Positions 16,891 through 25,202 of a stretch of 35,853 nucleotides of DNA are shown piece after piece. How positions within the stretch are numbered: the stretch's first letter is position 1; each line of letters begins with the position of its first letter. The notes beneath the pieces were generated by a model. The model saw only the letters and a program-made list of their open reading frames with translations, did no database searches and had not been told where the DNA came from. Origin of the DNA: CAZPHU01 sp964419255 (lineage in GTDB: Bacteria; Fibrobacterota; Chitinivibrionia; Chitinivibrionales; CAYFVL01); assembly GCA_964419255.1 (NCBI GenBank), contig CAYQOU010000042.1, forward strand, positions 1 to 35,853, written 5' to 3'. A program made the translations under genes and the position numbers.

Positions 16891-17970
16891 TTAAAACGAA
16901 ACGACAAAGTCGAGTTGCTGCTCAACCCCCGCCCATACTTTATCGGTCGTTATTGCATAGTTTAGAGAAGTATTTTTCAGGTGTGCAGACAGGTCCAGGA
17001 AAAAGCCGGCGGTTATGGCTGGCGAAAAGGTGTCCCAATATAGATCGGATTGCCGATACAATGCACTGCTTACAGCTATATCGCCAAGGCCAAGACGAAT
17101 AAAAAAAGCTTCCCAGCGCTGCCATTCCGCCCCATTGTCCCATACCACGGTTGGGTGTGAGGCAAGCTCAAATCCGTTTTCGAAAGGATGTATGTTCAAG
17201 TCGCTGTTCCACACCAGAGGATAGCCCAAAAGAGAGCCGGTGTATTGGCTGCCCAGAACAAATGTGACCGGAAACGATTCTTCGAACGTCTCCTCCAGGC
17301 CATCACCAGAGTTAAACTGCCAGTTGAATTTTGCGTTGATGTTTTTCAGAATCGCGCCAAAGCTCAGATGCGGACGGAAAGCGTAACGAAGCCCCACATC
17401 CAGCCCCCCGATTGCAGTGGCCGACGAATACTCCATGTCCAATGTGCGCTCATCATAGTAATCGGGCAGTCGCTGGTAGTAGATGCCAATAGCTGCTCCG
17501 AGAGTAAGATTTCTGCGAAGAAGATACCCCACACCAATCTTGATACTGATTGTGCTGAATTTGGCTTCTTCCAGTTTCTCGCCCTCCTTATCGCGCAGAT
17601 CGTCAAGAAAAGGATCGCCGCGATACAATGCTGAGACTTCCATGGAAACCCGCGGAGGAATGGGGAATTTATAGCTGATAAGGGCGTCTGTGCGGCCAAA
17701 GGAGCGGTAGGCACCTCCCAGCATCAGTGCCTTATTGTGCATGGCAGGAAGAGCGGCGGGATTCCACCAGGCTGCAAGGTAATCGGGGGAAGCCGAAAAG
17801 GCCCCTCCAAGACTGGCCGATTTGGCCCCGACGGGATTTCGTAAATAACCCCCTGAAACACCTCCCGGCATTTCCGCGAATGCGGGGGCATGCATAAGCA
17901 GGGGGATAAACAGAAAAATGATTGCCGGGCGCTTAATGAGCGCGTGCCACAACGACTTTTCCAAAAGCAC
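16891..17970 (-). CDS. PorV-like outer-membrane barrel protein
   Basis: A signal peptide (IIFLFIPLLMHAPAFA) is followed by VGAKSASLGGAFSAS...AWWNPAAL, the hallmark opening of PorV and UPF0164-type barrels. Many strand-like segments follow. In Bacteroidota PorV shuttles type IX secretion substrates; I infer only a relation, not that function. The start is uncertain. The GTG at 17970 has AGGGG 4 bp upstream; a TTG at 17952 follows GGAAAAGTCG; the frame also stays open to 18018. With the GTG the protein is 359 residues and overlaps the propeller gene by 38 bp, implying coupled translation. It pairs with the second barrel gene downstream. Confidence 0.75.
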   Translation of the reverse strand: MLLEKSLWHALIKRPAIIFLFIPLLMHAPAFAEMPGGVSGGYLRNPVGAKSASLGGAFSASPDYLAAWWNPAALPAMHNKALMLGGAYRSFGRTDALISYKFPIPPRVSMEVSALYRGDPFLDDLRDKEGEKLEEAKFSTISIKIGVGYLLRRNLTLGAAIGIYYQRLPDYYDERTLDMEYSSATAIGGLDVGLRYAFRPHLSFGAILKNINAKFNWQFNSGDGLEETFEESFPVTFVLGSQYTGSLLGYPLVWNSDLNIHPFENGFELASHPTVVWDNGAEWQRWEAFFIRLGLGDIAVSSALYRQSDLYWDTFSPAITAGFFLDLSAHLKNTSLNYAITTDKVWAGVEQQLDFVVSF

Positions 17971-19465
17971 GTTTCCCCTTTTTCGTATGAATCTTGAAAT
18001 AATAAACTCCAGGAGCAACCGGCTGCGCGCCGTTGTTTTTTAAGGTTCCATCCCAGGTGGGAAGTTTTGATCTGTCTTGTGGCTGCTCTATTCGAATCAC
18101 GTGATCCATGTTGTAGTCGTAGATGTCAATGGTTGCACGGTCGTTATCGGCGATTTCATAGACAAACATGGTGGAAGGGTTGTCACTGTTTATGATACCC
18201 GGCGCCGCGTAGGCTTCGGAAAGTCCGCTGCCGACCTTAAACTCTCGATAGTGCCAACTGAAATCCGGTTGCGATGAAAAGGGGTTACGAGAGACAAACA
18301 GGCCTCGATTGGTGGCAACCCATAGAAACGTGTCGGCTTGAGTGGCTGTAAAGGTGATGTCACGGATTTCCAATGCACTGACATCCGATGCGTCGAGTAT
18401 GGCATCTGTAAACATGCGCCCATCGGTCCTTTCCTCCAGCTTCCCGGCTCCGTCATCCTGATACAGATAGATGTCATTGCCATAGAGGATAAACAGGTGG
18501 TTTCCGGGAGCGAAGCTTACCTTTTCCGGTTGGTGTTCGAGCACTCTCTGCCATGCCGACTCATCGCTGCCTTCCGTATACCGGTAGTAGCCGGTGTCGG
18601 CTTGATTTCCGTCATAGGCAATCGCCGTAGAATATATCGCCGAAGAGTCATTAAATCGGTTAACACCTGCCGACAAATAGCAGGCATCGGACGCAATGTC
18701 CGGCAATCTGCTCCAGACGGTATCGGATATGGAAAATCGCCAGAAGCTTCGATTGGATGCAACCCATATGTTTCCCTGATTGTCAGCGGCTACATCGATC
18801 ACTTTTTTTGATGTGTCGGGAAAGGGGCTCAGCTGAGCGGTATCGGGCGGGAACTGTTTCGGAGGAAATGCTGCTTTATCTAATCCGGCATAGAAAACAT
18901 CTTTCTGATCTACGGTCGAGTCCAGACGAAGAAGACCGCCGTCTCCGGAGGCCAGCCAGAAATAGCCGCTCGACCATACCGCATCATGAGTGAGGTAATT
19001 TGTGGAGTCCGCATCAATATATCCCGTATATTCCCGGCTGCCACCTTCGCCGTGAGTGTACAACCACAGATCGTTGGTGTTTGAAAGTTCGTCCTCACGC
19101 GGAAGAACCGAGAGCATGCGTCCGTTGCCGAATGCTAACGGAAATGCTGTTTTATCGATATGTTGCCACACAACAGAATCAGCGCCTGCATCTGTGGTAT
19201 AATCCAATCCTTTAATGGAATATAACCATAATGTATCGCCACTTCCGGTAAGCATCTCGATATCGTTACTTGATATTACATTTTCCCGGGCACGTAAAAG
19301 GGTTACTGAGGCCAGGAAAACAAAAATCGCAGGCAGAAGTCTTACTAATGCTTTATCTAAACGGGTAAATATGTCGCAACATATGGCTGTATTGCTTTTG
19401 CGCCCGTTTTCCATGTTCAAGAAAACCGGCGTTTGTATTGGCTTACTCACGGGTGTCAAGGACAT
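17933..19465 (-). CDS. Exported beta-propeller protein with FlgD/type-IX-like C-terminal domain
   Basis: The 510-residue protein has a long, polar 40-residue start and then a hydrophobic segment (about 41-57, ALVRLLPAIFVFLASVTLL) acting as signal or anchor. The body carries repeated blades like those of two-component-regulator propellers: LWLYSIKGLDYT, FWLASGDGGLLRLD, IWVASNRSFWRFS and LWVATNRGLFVSRN. The last 80 residues (IDIYDYNMDHVIRIEQP, WDGTLKNNGAQPVAPGVYYF) match the FlgD-Ig / type IX sorting-domain pattern. I chose the ATG at 19465: GAGGGAG lies 3 bp upstream, inside the end of lolA, giving a 23-bp overlap. With two PorV-like barrels downstream, secretion or cell-surface display by a type-IX-like route is a reasonable inference, not shown. 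Confidence 0.7.
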   Translation of the reverse strand: MSLTPVSKPIQTPVFLNMENGRKSNTAICCDIFTRLDKALVRLLPAIFVFLASVTLLRARENVISSNDIEMLTGSGDTLWLYSIKGLDYTTDAGADSVVWQHIDKTAFPLAFGNGRMLSVLPREDELSNTNDLWLYTHGEGGSREYTGYIDADSTNYLTHDAVWSSGYFWLASGDGGLLRLDSTVDQKDVFYAGLDKAAFPPKQFPPDTAQLSPFPDTSKKVIDVAADNQGNIWVASNRSFWRFSISDTVWSRLPDIASDACYLSAGVNRFNDSSAIYSTAIAYDGNQADTGYYRYTEGSDESAWQRVLEHQPEKVSFAPGNHLFILYGNDIYLYQDDGAGKLEERTDGRMFTDAILDASDVSALEIRDITFTATQADTFLWVATNRGLFVSRNPFSSQPDFSWHYREFKVGSGLSEAYAAPGIINSDNPSTMFVYEIADNDRATIDIYDYNMDHVIRIEQPQDRSKLPTWDGTLKNNGAQPVAPGVYYFKIHTKKGKRAFGKVVVARAH

Positions 19466-20087
19466 TTGCTCCCTCTGGTGCTGTCAGAGTAAAGGTCTTA
19501 TTCGGGATATCAATGCCGATTCTGGATTTCTTGAACGTATAGGTACTTATATTGCCGTTTCGATCGACAACCTTGATTTTTCTTATAATTCCTTTTTTAC
19601 TGTCAAGCCAAAGGGTTAACGACTCGGATGACGCGCTGTTCTGCGATTCCCAGCTGAACTCGGTCAGCTCGTCCCCTTCTTTTACCAGTTTGAAAGAGCC
19701 CTTGTTGAGATAATTTTGAAGCATCTGAGACGGATGCATCGAAAGATCCACATCAAGAAGGTCCTTTATTACCACCTGGTTTGCAGCTTTGCTGTATTGC
19801 CAGTAAGTCTGCCCGTCCGATACCCAGATGGTTTGTCCCACTTCGGCCCTAAACTTGTCGCCGGGGGAAACATACAGCTCACCTTTCTTCTCTTCCGTGC
19901 GCTCCCGGACAGCCCAAAAAATCGAAAGATCAAATGAAATTTGCATACCCTTATCAGGTGTATAAAGCTTTCTGGCCTGAGTTATCAATGGATGCTGCTC
20001 TGGCTGCACATTCGCTGCACTTATTGATACAGCGACACTTAGAATGACTGCGCATAGTGGGATTTGAATGAAGCGACATGAAATCAT
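19443..20087 (-). CDS. lolA: LolA-like outer-membrane lipoprotein carrier
   Basis: LolA shuttles lipoproteins through the periplasm from LolCDE to the outer membrane. The 214-residue protein has a signal peptide (IPLCAVILSVAVSISA). It shows the incomplete-barrel pattern of the LolA family: GELYVSPGDKFRAEV, TIWVSDGQTYWQYSKAANQVVI, LTLWLDSKKGIIRKIKVVD and a closing FTLTAPEGANVLD. The length is typical. AAGGGG precedes the ATG. It follows ftsK by 45 bp; ftsK-lolA adjacency is also found in E. coli and many other bacteria, which strengthens the call. Its end overlaps the start of the propeller gene. Confidence 0.88.
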   Translation of the reverse strand: MISCRFIQIPLCAVILSVAVSISAANVQPEQHPLITQARKLYTPDKGMQISFDLSIFWAVRERTEEKKGELYVSPGDKFRAEVGQTIWVSDGQTYWQYSKAANQVVIKDLLDVDLSMHPSQMLQNYLNKGSFKLVKEGDELTEFSWESQNSASSESLTLWLDSKKGIIRKIKVVDRNGNISTYTFKKSRIGIDIPNKTFTLTAPEGANVLDTRE

Positions 20088-20132
20088 TTTTATTCCCCTT
20101 GACGGAAAAAACCGTTGTATTTCTGGAATTTA

Positions 20133-22610
20133 TCAGGATGAAAGTTGTGCGAGGTACGCCTCAAGCTCCTCGGGACGAATAAGAACATCCCGCATTTTAC
20201 TTCCTTCCTGTGGACCAACGATACCGGCGTTGTGAAGATCATCCATTATTCGACCTGCCCTGGCGTAGCCCAGTTTCAGTCGTCTCTGAAGCAGTGAGGT
20301 CGAGCCCTGGCCGATACTGACAATGAGTCGAGCCGCCTCTTCAAAACGCTCGTCCCGCTCGTCACTGCCACCGCCGCCCCCACCTATACCGGTTGCATCC
20401 GGTGAATCGTTCATGACCTCCTCAAAGCTTTCGATCTTTTCTACCTCTACCTGCTGCTCCTTGATCGAATCGACAATCTTCTCTACGTCTTCTTCTGATA
20501 TGAAGGCACCGTGAAACCGTTCTATTTCAGGAGCACCGTTACGCAAAAACAGCATATCTCCCCGCCCCAGAAGCTTTTCCGCTCCGACATGGCCCAGAAT
20601 GGTTCGAGAGTCTGTCGACTGAATCGTCCGAAAGCCGATTCGGGACGTTAGATTAGCCTTGATGGGGCCGGTGATAATATCTACCGAAGGCCTCTGGGTG
20701 GCAACAATCAGATGAATGCCCACCGCACGTGCAAGCTGTGCGATTCGCTGAATAAGCCCTTCCACATCCTTTGATGCAGTCATCATAAGGTCGGCCAATT
20801 CGTCAACCAGGATAACGATGAACGGCAATGGTTTATTGTCCTGCTCTGACAATACACCTTCTTTTATGCTCTTTTCTTCGATTTTCTTGTTAAAAGAATC
20901 AATATTACGCGCATGAACCTTGGCCAGCATCCTGTACCGTCTGGTCATCTCCAGTACACCCCACTGAAGTGCCTTGACCGCTTCATTGCTCTCGGTGACC
21001 ACGGGAGCCATCAGGTGGGGAATGCCTTCGTAGATCGAAAGCTCCACCTTCTTGGGATCGATCAGAATAAGACGAAGCTCATCCGGTTTCCTGGTCATAA
21101 GAAGGCTGCATATAAGACTGTTGATACAGACGCTTTTTCCCGATCCGGTCTGTCCGGCAATCAAGAGGTGGGGCATCTTGCGGACGTTTGTCACATAGGG
21201 TGCTCCCGATATGCTTTTCCCGATAATCACCGGAAGCTCAGCTTTGCTTTTTTTGAAGATATCCGATTCCAGAATGTGTTTGAAATAGACAACTTCCATT
21301 TCATCGTTTGGAAGCTCAATACCCACAGCGGCTTTACCGGGGATGGGTGCCTGAATACGGATTTTCTTTCCTCCCACCGCCATCGACAAATCGTCATGAA
21401 GGTTTACCACTTTGCTGATCTTGACCCCCGGGGCAAGTTCAATCTCATAGCGGGTGACGATCGGTCCCGGACTTACATTTATCACTTTGCCCTCGACGCC
21501 GAAGTTGAGAAGAGTCTTCTCCAGAGTCTGAGAGTTATTTTCGATCATGTCCCGATCGATATAGCTTGAAACAGCCGGCGGGTCGGGAATTACTCTGGGC
21601 AATGGAACCTTATAGATTTTTGGAGGGCGTTTGGGCTTTTCCTGCTGCTCCGGTGCAACACGGCAGAAATCTTCGTAATCACCACTCATCAATTCGGGGT
21701 CCAGAAGCGCAGCATCATCTGTCGAGCTCTCATCGATCTCCTCTTCCAGCTCGTCTTGTACCAGTTCCTCTTCCATTGTGGTAATCTTTATCGGCGCGTT
21801 TCGCTTGGCCCGAAACTGAGCAAGCTGCTCTTCAAGGATTTTTTTACCGACCTCCTCGAGACTCTCTGTGGAGGGTTCCGCCTGATCCTCTTCATTCATT
21901 TTCTCTTCTACCGTTACCGTATTTTGTTGCTTAGCGGGAGCGACTGTATCGGCTTTCGGAGCTTTCTTCTCAATTGGAGGGGGAGCAATCCTGGCCTTCT
22001 CCTGAGGCTTACGGTTAAATGCGTCTCTTATCTTCAGTCCGAAATCCTTGAGACCATTCCATATCTTTTGTGCGAAGATTATTATATGGGTCCAAAGCCA
22101 TTGAAGTGTGGCTTTTATATCGATATTAAAACTGACCGCCAGGGTGATAAGCAGGGCGAAGCTGAAAAGGAAATAGGGTCCGAAGGTGTGCCGGCCAAAC
22201 ACAAAATGCAGGCCGTAGGTGATAACATGGCCGATTATGTTATTCTGGAAAGTATTTAGAGTGGTAATGACGGGCAGGTGATGAATCGCAAACAGAGTGC
22301 ATATTTCCAGCGTAATTATGGTCCATATACAAAATGTCCGTAGATAAAGAGCCGTGCCGCGGAATAGCGAAATGCCGATAAGCAGTATTCCGGTGGGAAT
22401 TATGTAGGCGGGTGCCGTACCAAAAAGCGTGTTGAGACCGGTGGACATTTTTCTTCCAAACGGTCCGAGGATATTATCGTAGCCGTGAAAAAGCGAGGAT
22501 ATCAGAGAAGAGAAGACCAGAAATCCAATAGCCATAAATATAATTCCCCATATCTCATCTCCAAGATGAACCTTGGGGGAAGGGGCAGTTTTTTCTTTTC
22601 TCTTACCCAT
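20133..22610 (-). CDS. ftsK: DNA translocase FtsK
   Basis: FtsK sits at the division septum and pumps chromosome ends into the daughter cells. The 825-residue protein has four or so N-terminal membrane helices (about 20-165) and a short acidic/Pro-rich linker (200-330). The motor has Walker A GQTGSGKS (486-493) and Walker B FIVILVDELADL (597-608), followed by ATQRPS. A C-terminal winged-helix gamma domain (about 760-825, LLQRRLKLGYARAGRIMDDL) normally reads KOPS. A Gly-rich stretch (GIGGGGGGS) joins motor and gamma. It overlaps the end of thiD2 by 8 bp and is followed by lolA. Confidence 0.97.
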   Translation of the reverse strand: MGKRKEKTAPSPKVHLGDEIWGIIFMAIGFLVFSSLISSLFHGYDNILGPFGRKMSTGLNTLFGTAPAYIIPTGILLIGISLFRGTALYLRTFCIWTIITLEICTLFAIHHLPVITTLNTFQNNIIGHVITYGLHFVFGRHTFGPYFLFSFALLITLAVSFNIDIKATLQWLWTHIIIFAQKIWNGLKDFGLKIRDAFNRKPQEKARIAPPPIEKKAPKADTVAPAKQQNTVTVEEKMNEEDQAEPSTESLEEVGKKILEEQLAQFRAKRNAPIKITTMEEELVQDELEEEIDESSTDDAALLDPELMSGDYEDFCRVAPEQQEKPKRPPKIYKVPLPRVIPDPPAVSSYIDRDMIENNSQTLEKTLLNFGVEGKVINVSPGPIVTRYEIELAPGVKISKVVNLHDDLSMAVGGKKIRIQAPIPGKAAVGIELPNDEMEVVYFKHILESDIFKKSKAELPVIIGKSISGAPYVTNVRKMPHLLIAGQTGSGKSVCINSLICSLLMTRKPDELRLILIDPKKVELSIYEGIPHLMAPVVTESNEAVKALQWGVLEMTRRYRMLAKVHARNIDSFNKKIEEKSIKEGVLSEQDNKPLPFIVILVDELADLMMTASKDVEGLIQRIAQLARAVGIHLIVATQRPSVDIITGPIKANLTSRIGFRTIQSTDSRTILGHVGAEKLLGRGDMLFLRNGAPEIERFHGAFISEEDVEKIVDSIKEQQVEVEKIESFEEVMNDSPDATGIGGGGGGSDERDERFEEAARLIVSIGQGSTSLLQRRLKLGYARAGRIMDDLHNAGIVGPQEGSKMRDVLIRPEELEAYLAQLSS

Positions 22611-23055
22611 TACCTACATGCTCCATAAGTTTTTTTTCGGCCTCATACAAGGAAAACCGCAGCCGTTTAGCGTGAGCAGCGGCAGAGGCAAATTTCGTTA
22701 TTTTAACGTATTCCTCCAAAGTGCGTGCAGCCTCCTGCGCCCTTTTGCAATTCGCAACAAGTACATCCTCTAAGGACGTGCGCATCATCTCTTCGGGTTT
22801 GGTCTCCTGTGCAAACGGATCGGTTTGAGTGTCCCGGCTGATAACCAGATTACTTCTGTTACATTCGTCTTCAAAGAGTTTCAAGGAGTGGCGCAGCTTC
22901 TTAAGAATCGTGGCCGTTTCGGGGGCAGTCACAACGAATCTGACATATTCTTCCAAAACCCTGAGTGCTTCGCGCAGACGGTTGCAATTCACATCCAGTA
23001 TGCGAAAGACGGCTGATTTTTCTTCTTCTGACAATAGTGGAGATCCGAAATGCAT
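22603..23055 (-). CDS. ThiD2-type hydroxymethylpyrimidine phosphate kinase
   Basis: ThiD2 phosphorylates HMP-P to HMP-PP for thiamin synthesis and replaces the last step of ThiD in some bacteria, where it may be free-standing or fused to ThiE. The 150-residue protein has the family's internal duplication: ILDVNCNRLREALRVLEEYV (19-38) and VANCKRAQEAARTLEEYV (100-117), with the central SRDTQTD (73-79). It stands alone, not fused. I recognised the family from this pattern and cannot run a profile search. No other thiamin gene is nearby; instead it overlaps ftsK. The Shine-Dalgarno is poor. Confidence 0.75.
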   Translation of the reverse strand: MHFGSPLLSEEEKSAVFRILDVNCNRLREALRVLEEYVRFVVTAPETATILKKLRHSLKLFEDECNRSNLVISRDTQTDPFAQETKPEEMMRTSLEDVLVANCKRAQEAARTLEEYVKITKFASAAAHAKRLRFSLYEAEKKLMEHVGNG

Positions 23056-23177
23056 AATTATTCATTATTTAGAGGAAACACAGTCTTGTAAAATACGTAA
23101 TTGTGTAGGCTACCGTCATACTCTCCGGTGTAGATAATAGGAGATTCGAGGAGATGAACTTATATATTTTCAAAGAT

Positions 23178-23207
23178 ATGACAATTTTGGTGAAGATCGA
23201 ATATAAA
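23178..23207 (+). promoter_or_regulatory. Candidate queD promoter
   Basis: ATGACA (23178-23183) and TATAAA (23202-23207) are each one base from the sigma-70 consensus and are 18 bp apart. The predicted start near 23214 gives a leader of about 77 nt before the queD ATG. Confidence 0.5.
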
Positions 23208-23231
23208 CCGAACTGATTGATCAAAAAACTA

Positions 23232-23267
23232 CACTCAGACCGCAACGGGCGATAGTGTGCCTGAGTG
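23232..23267 (+). promoter_or_regulatory. Leader hairpin before queD
   Basis: A 7-bp stem CACTCAG (23232-23238) / CTGAGTG (23261-23267) encloses 22 nt. Those 22 nt can form a further CGCA/TGTG helix. An A-rich AAAAAACTA lies just upstream and AAAAAGGA (the Shine-Dalgarno) just downstream. The placement suggests control of the preQ0 operon, but it matches no preQ1 class that I know. Confidence 0.4.
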
Positions 23268-23290
23268 AAACCAAAAAGGACAGTACAATT

Positions 23291-23665
23291 ATGTATGAGA
23301 TTTCCTCGGAAATCAGCTTTTCCGCTTCACATCGCTTAGTCAATTATAACGGACCTTGCGAAAACCTTCATGGCCATAACTGGCTGGTTCGCGGGTATGT
23401 GCAGTGTGAGCATCTCAATGAAATCGGATTGGGAATCGATTTTAAAAAACTGAAATCTGCTCTCAAAGCAGTCACCGATACGCTGGATCATGTGGATCTG
23501 AATAAGGTACTGGCGGCTCACGACATTAATCCTTCATCGGAAAATATCGCCAAATATATCTATGATGAGCTTAAAAAAGAACTGGCGGAGGATACCTGCA
23601 GGGTATCGAAGGTAGAAGTTTACGAGACTCCCGGTAACTGCGCAGCCTATTTCGAACATGCTTAA
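23291..23665 (+). CDS. queD: 6-carboxy-5,6,7,8-tetrahydropterin synthase QueD
   Basis: QueD converts 7,8-dihydroneopterin triphosphate to 6-carboxytetrahydropterin, the second step to preQ0 and queuosine. The 124-residue protein of the PTPS fold has the zinc histidines H14 (SASHRL), H27 and H29, with the catalytic Cys in C23-ENLHGHN (23-30). DHVDLN (66-71) and VEVYETPG (109-116) follow, as in the family. The start is the ATG at 23291, preceded by AAAGGA; a frame open further upstream covers leader sequence. Its end overlaps queE by 8 bp. GTP cyclohydrolase and QueF are not in the window. Confidence 0.94.
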   Translation: MYEISSEISFSASHRLVNYNGPCENLHGHNWLVRGYVQCEHLNEIGLGIDFKKLKSALKAVTDTLDHVDLNKVLAAHDINPSSENIAKYIYDELKKELAEDTCRVSKVEVYETPGNCAAYFEHA

Positions 23666-24299
23666 GGTATCCGAATTATTCACCAGTATTCAGGGAGAGT
23701 CCACACATGTCGGAAGGCCCTGTTTCTTTATTCGGCTCGCCGGATGTAATCTCCGGTGTGTCTATTGTGATACCGTTTATGCATGCGATCAGGAGGGGTA
23801 CGACTATTCGGTGGACCGGCTGATCAACTTTGCCGGAGAGCAGAAGATACCACTGGTGGAGATAACAGGTGGTGAGCCGCTTCTGCAATCTGAAACGCCG
23901 GAGCTCTGCCGGCGGCTGCTCGAAAATAACTTCACTGTGATGATTGAGACCAACGGAACGCTGGATATCGGAGCTGTACCCGCTAACTGCATTCGAATAG
24001 TAGATGTAAAATGCCCCGACAGCGGTGAAAAGGATTCTTTTCTGCTGACAAATCTGGATAAGCTGAATGCATCCGATGAGCTGAAATTTGTCCTGTCATC
24101 CAGAGAAGACTTCGACTGGGCGCTGCATTTCGTTGCGCACCATAAACTTCAAGATATCTGCACGATTCTGTTTTCTCCAAACCTGCAAAGACTTGTGCCC
24201 AGTCATCTGGTTTCCTGGATTCTGGATTGCCGGGCACCGGTGCGTCTGGGATTGCAGCTTCATAAATACATTTGGGAACCGGATACAAAGGGTGTATAG
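23658..24299 (+). CDS. queE: 7-carboxy-7-deazaguanine synthase QueE
   Basis: QueE is a radical-SAM enzyme that contracts 6-carboxytetrahydropterin to 7-carboxy-7-deazaguanine. The 213-residue protein begins with the family FTSIQGES and carries the cluster motif C30-x3-C34-x2-C37 (CNLRCVYC). EITGGEPLLQ follows for SAM binding and then VMIETNGTL. The start codon lies inside the end of queD, so translation is coupled. It is the middle gene of queDEC. Confidence 0.95.
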   Translation: MLKVSELFTSIQGESTHVGRPCFFIRLAGCNLRCVYCDTVYACDQEGYDYSVDRLINFAGEQKIPLVEITGGEPLLQSETPELCRRLLENNFTVMIETNGTLDIGAVPANCIRIVDVKCPDSGEKDSFLLTNLDKLNASDELKFVLSSREDFDWALHFVAHHKLQDICTILFSPNLQRLVPSHLVSWILDCRAPVRLGLQLHKYIWEPDTKGV

Positions 24300-24308
24300 G
24301 GGAGTGTT

Positions 24309-24986
24309 ATGAGAAAAGCTGTAGTATTGTTGAGTGGTGGTCTTGATTCGGCAACATGTTGTGCGGTGACTCGCAGCGAAGGGTACGAAATATATGCGCT
24401 AAGTTTCTCATACGGACAGCGTCATACGGTTGAGCTTGATTGTGCGGCTCAAATAGCCTCTTTTTGCGGAGCAAGACAACACCAGATAGCCTCAATCGAT
24501 TTACGTGCATTCGGCGGCAGTTCTCTGACCTCTGATATCGATGTTCCCAAGAACAGGGGGGGCGAGTCGGCTGATGATATTCCAAACACATATGTCCCGG
24601 CACGCAATACAATATTTCTCTCCTTCGCGGTTGGCTGGGCGGAGGTGCTCGAATGTGACGATATTTTCATCGGGGTTAATGCAATCGACTATTCCGGATA
24701 CCCGGATTGTCGTCCCGAGTTTATAAAGGCGTTTGAGAAGATGGCAAATCTTTCCACCAGGGCAGGAGTGCAGGGCAGGCACCTCTCGATCCATACTCCG
24801 CTGATTAATCTTCACAAATCCGAGATAATTCAATTGGGCACCTCTCTGGGGCTGGACTATGGTCTTACTCACAGCTGCTACGATCCGAGCCAGGAGGGGC
24901 TTGCCTGCGGCGAGTGTGATAGCTGTATCATCCGGCGCAAGGGTTTTCAGGAAGCCGGGGTGGCGGATCCGACCAGGTACAAGTAG
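24309..24986 (+). CDS. queC: 7-cyano-7-deazaguanine synthase QueC
   Basis: QueC makes preQ0 from 7-carboxy-7-deazaguanine with ATP and ammonia. The 225-residue protein has the PP-loop SGGLDS (9-14), the SYGQRH segment and YVPARNTIFLS. The zinc cysteines are C190, C200, C203 and C206 (C-x9-C-x2-C-x2-C). It starts 9 bp after queE. The product could feed queuosine, or archaeosine-like or DNA 7-deazaguanine modification; no dpd-type genes are present here, so queuosine is the simple reading. Confidence 0.96.
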   Translation: MRKAVVLLSGGLDSATCCAVTRSEGYEIYALSFSYGQRHTVELDCAAQIASFCGARQHQIASIDLRAFGGSSLTSDIDVPKNRGGESADDIPNTYVPARNTIFLSFAVGWAEVLECDDIFIGVNAIDYSGYPDCRPEFIKAFEKMANLSTRAGVQGRHLSIHTPLINLHKSEIIQLGTSLGLDYGLTHSCYDPSQEGLACGECDSCIIRRKGFQEAGVADPTRYK

Positions 24987-25202
24987 TTATCTCCATCAGG
25001 CTCTGATTCCGCCAGGTGCATTTTGGGTCGTATTATTTGTCTATGCCTTTATAGTTTTCCATTACCTTGATCCTTGATTCTCCGGCTGCCGGAGAGTCCC
25101 GGGAGGATAAACAGGAATTCGGCTGGACTTATCTTAAAGGATCAACGGTTTTTCACCTCACCAATCGTTGCGCTTTCCCGATTCCCCGGGTCTTGATCCT
25201 CC
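24987..25202. other. Convergent region between queC and ilvH
   Basis: This 216-bp gap has no gene. It holds a GC-rich hairpin at 25079-25095 (TCTCCGG/CCGGAGA, no T-run) and three copies of TTGATCCT: direct at 25067-25074 and 25193-25200, inverted at 25138-25145. The last two form a stem right after the ilvH stop codon and probably help end that transcript. Confidence 0.5.

Larger units (their letters stand above)
23056..23290. other. Divergent region between thiD2 and queD
   Basis: This 235-bp gap feeds both directions. It holds the candidate queD promoter and leader hairpin described separately, and a 20-codon frame at 23154-23216 (+) with AGGAG upstream but no recognisable product. On the minus strand TATTTT near 23096 is a weak -10 candidate for thiD2. 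Confidence 0.5.

Noticed and set aside
23208..23290. Class I preQ1 riboswitch before queD
   Set aside because: AAAAAACTA is present but lies before, not after, a hairpin, and no loop with the TAGC-type pairing partner is seen. Kept only as an unclassified leader.
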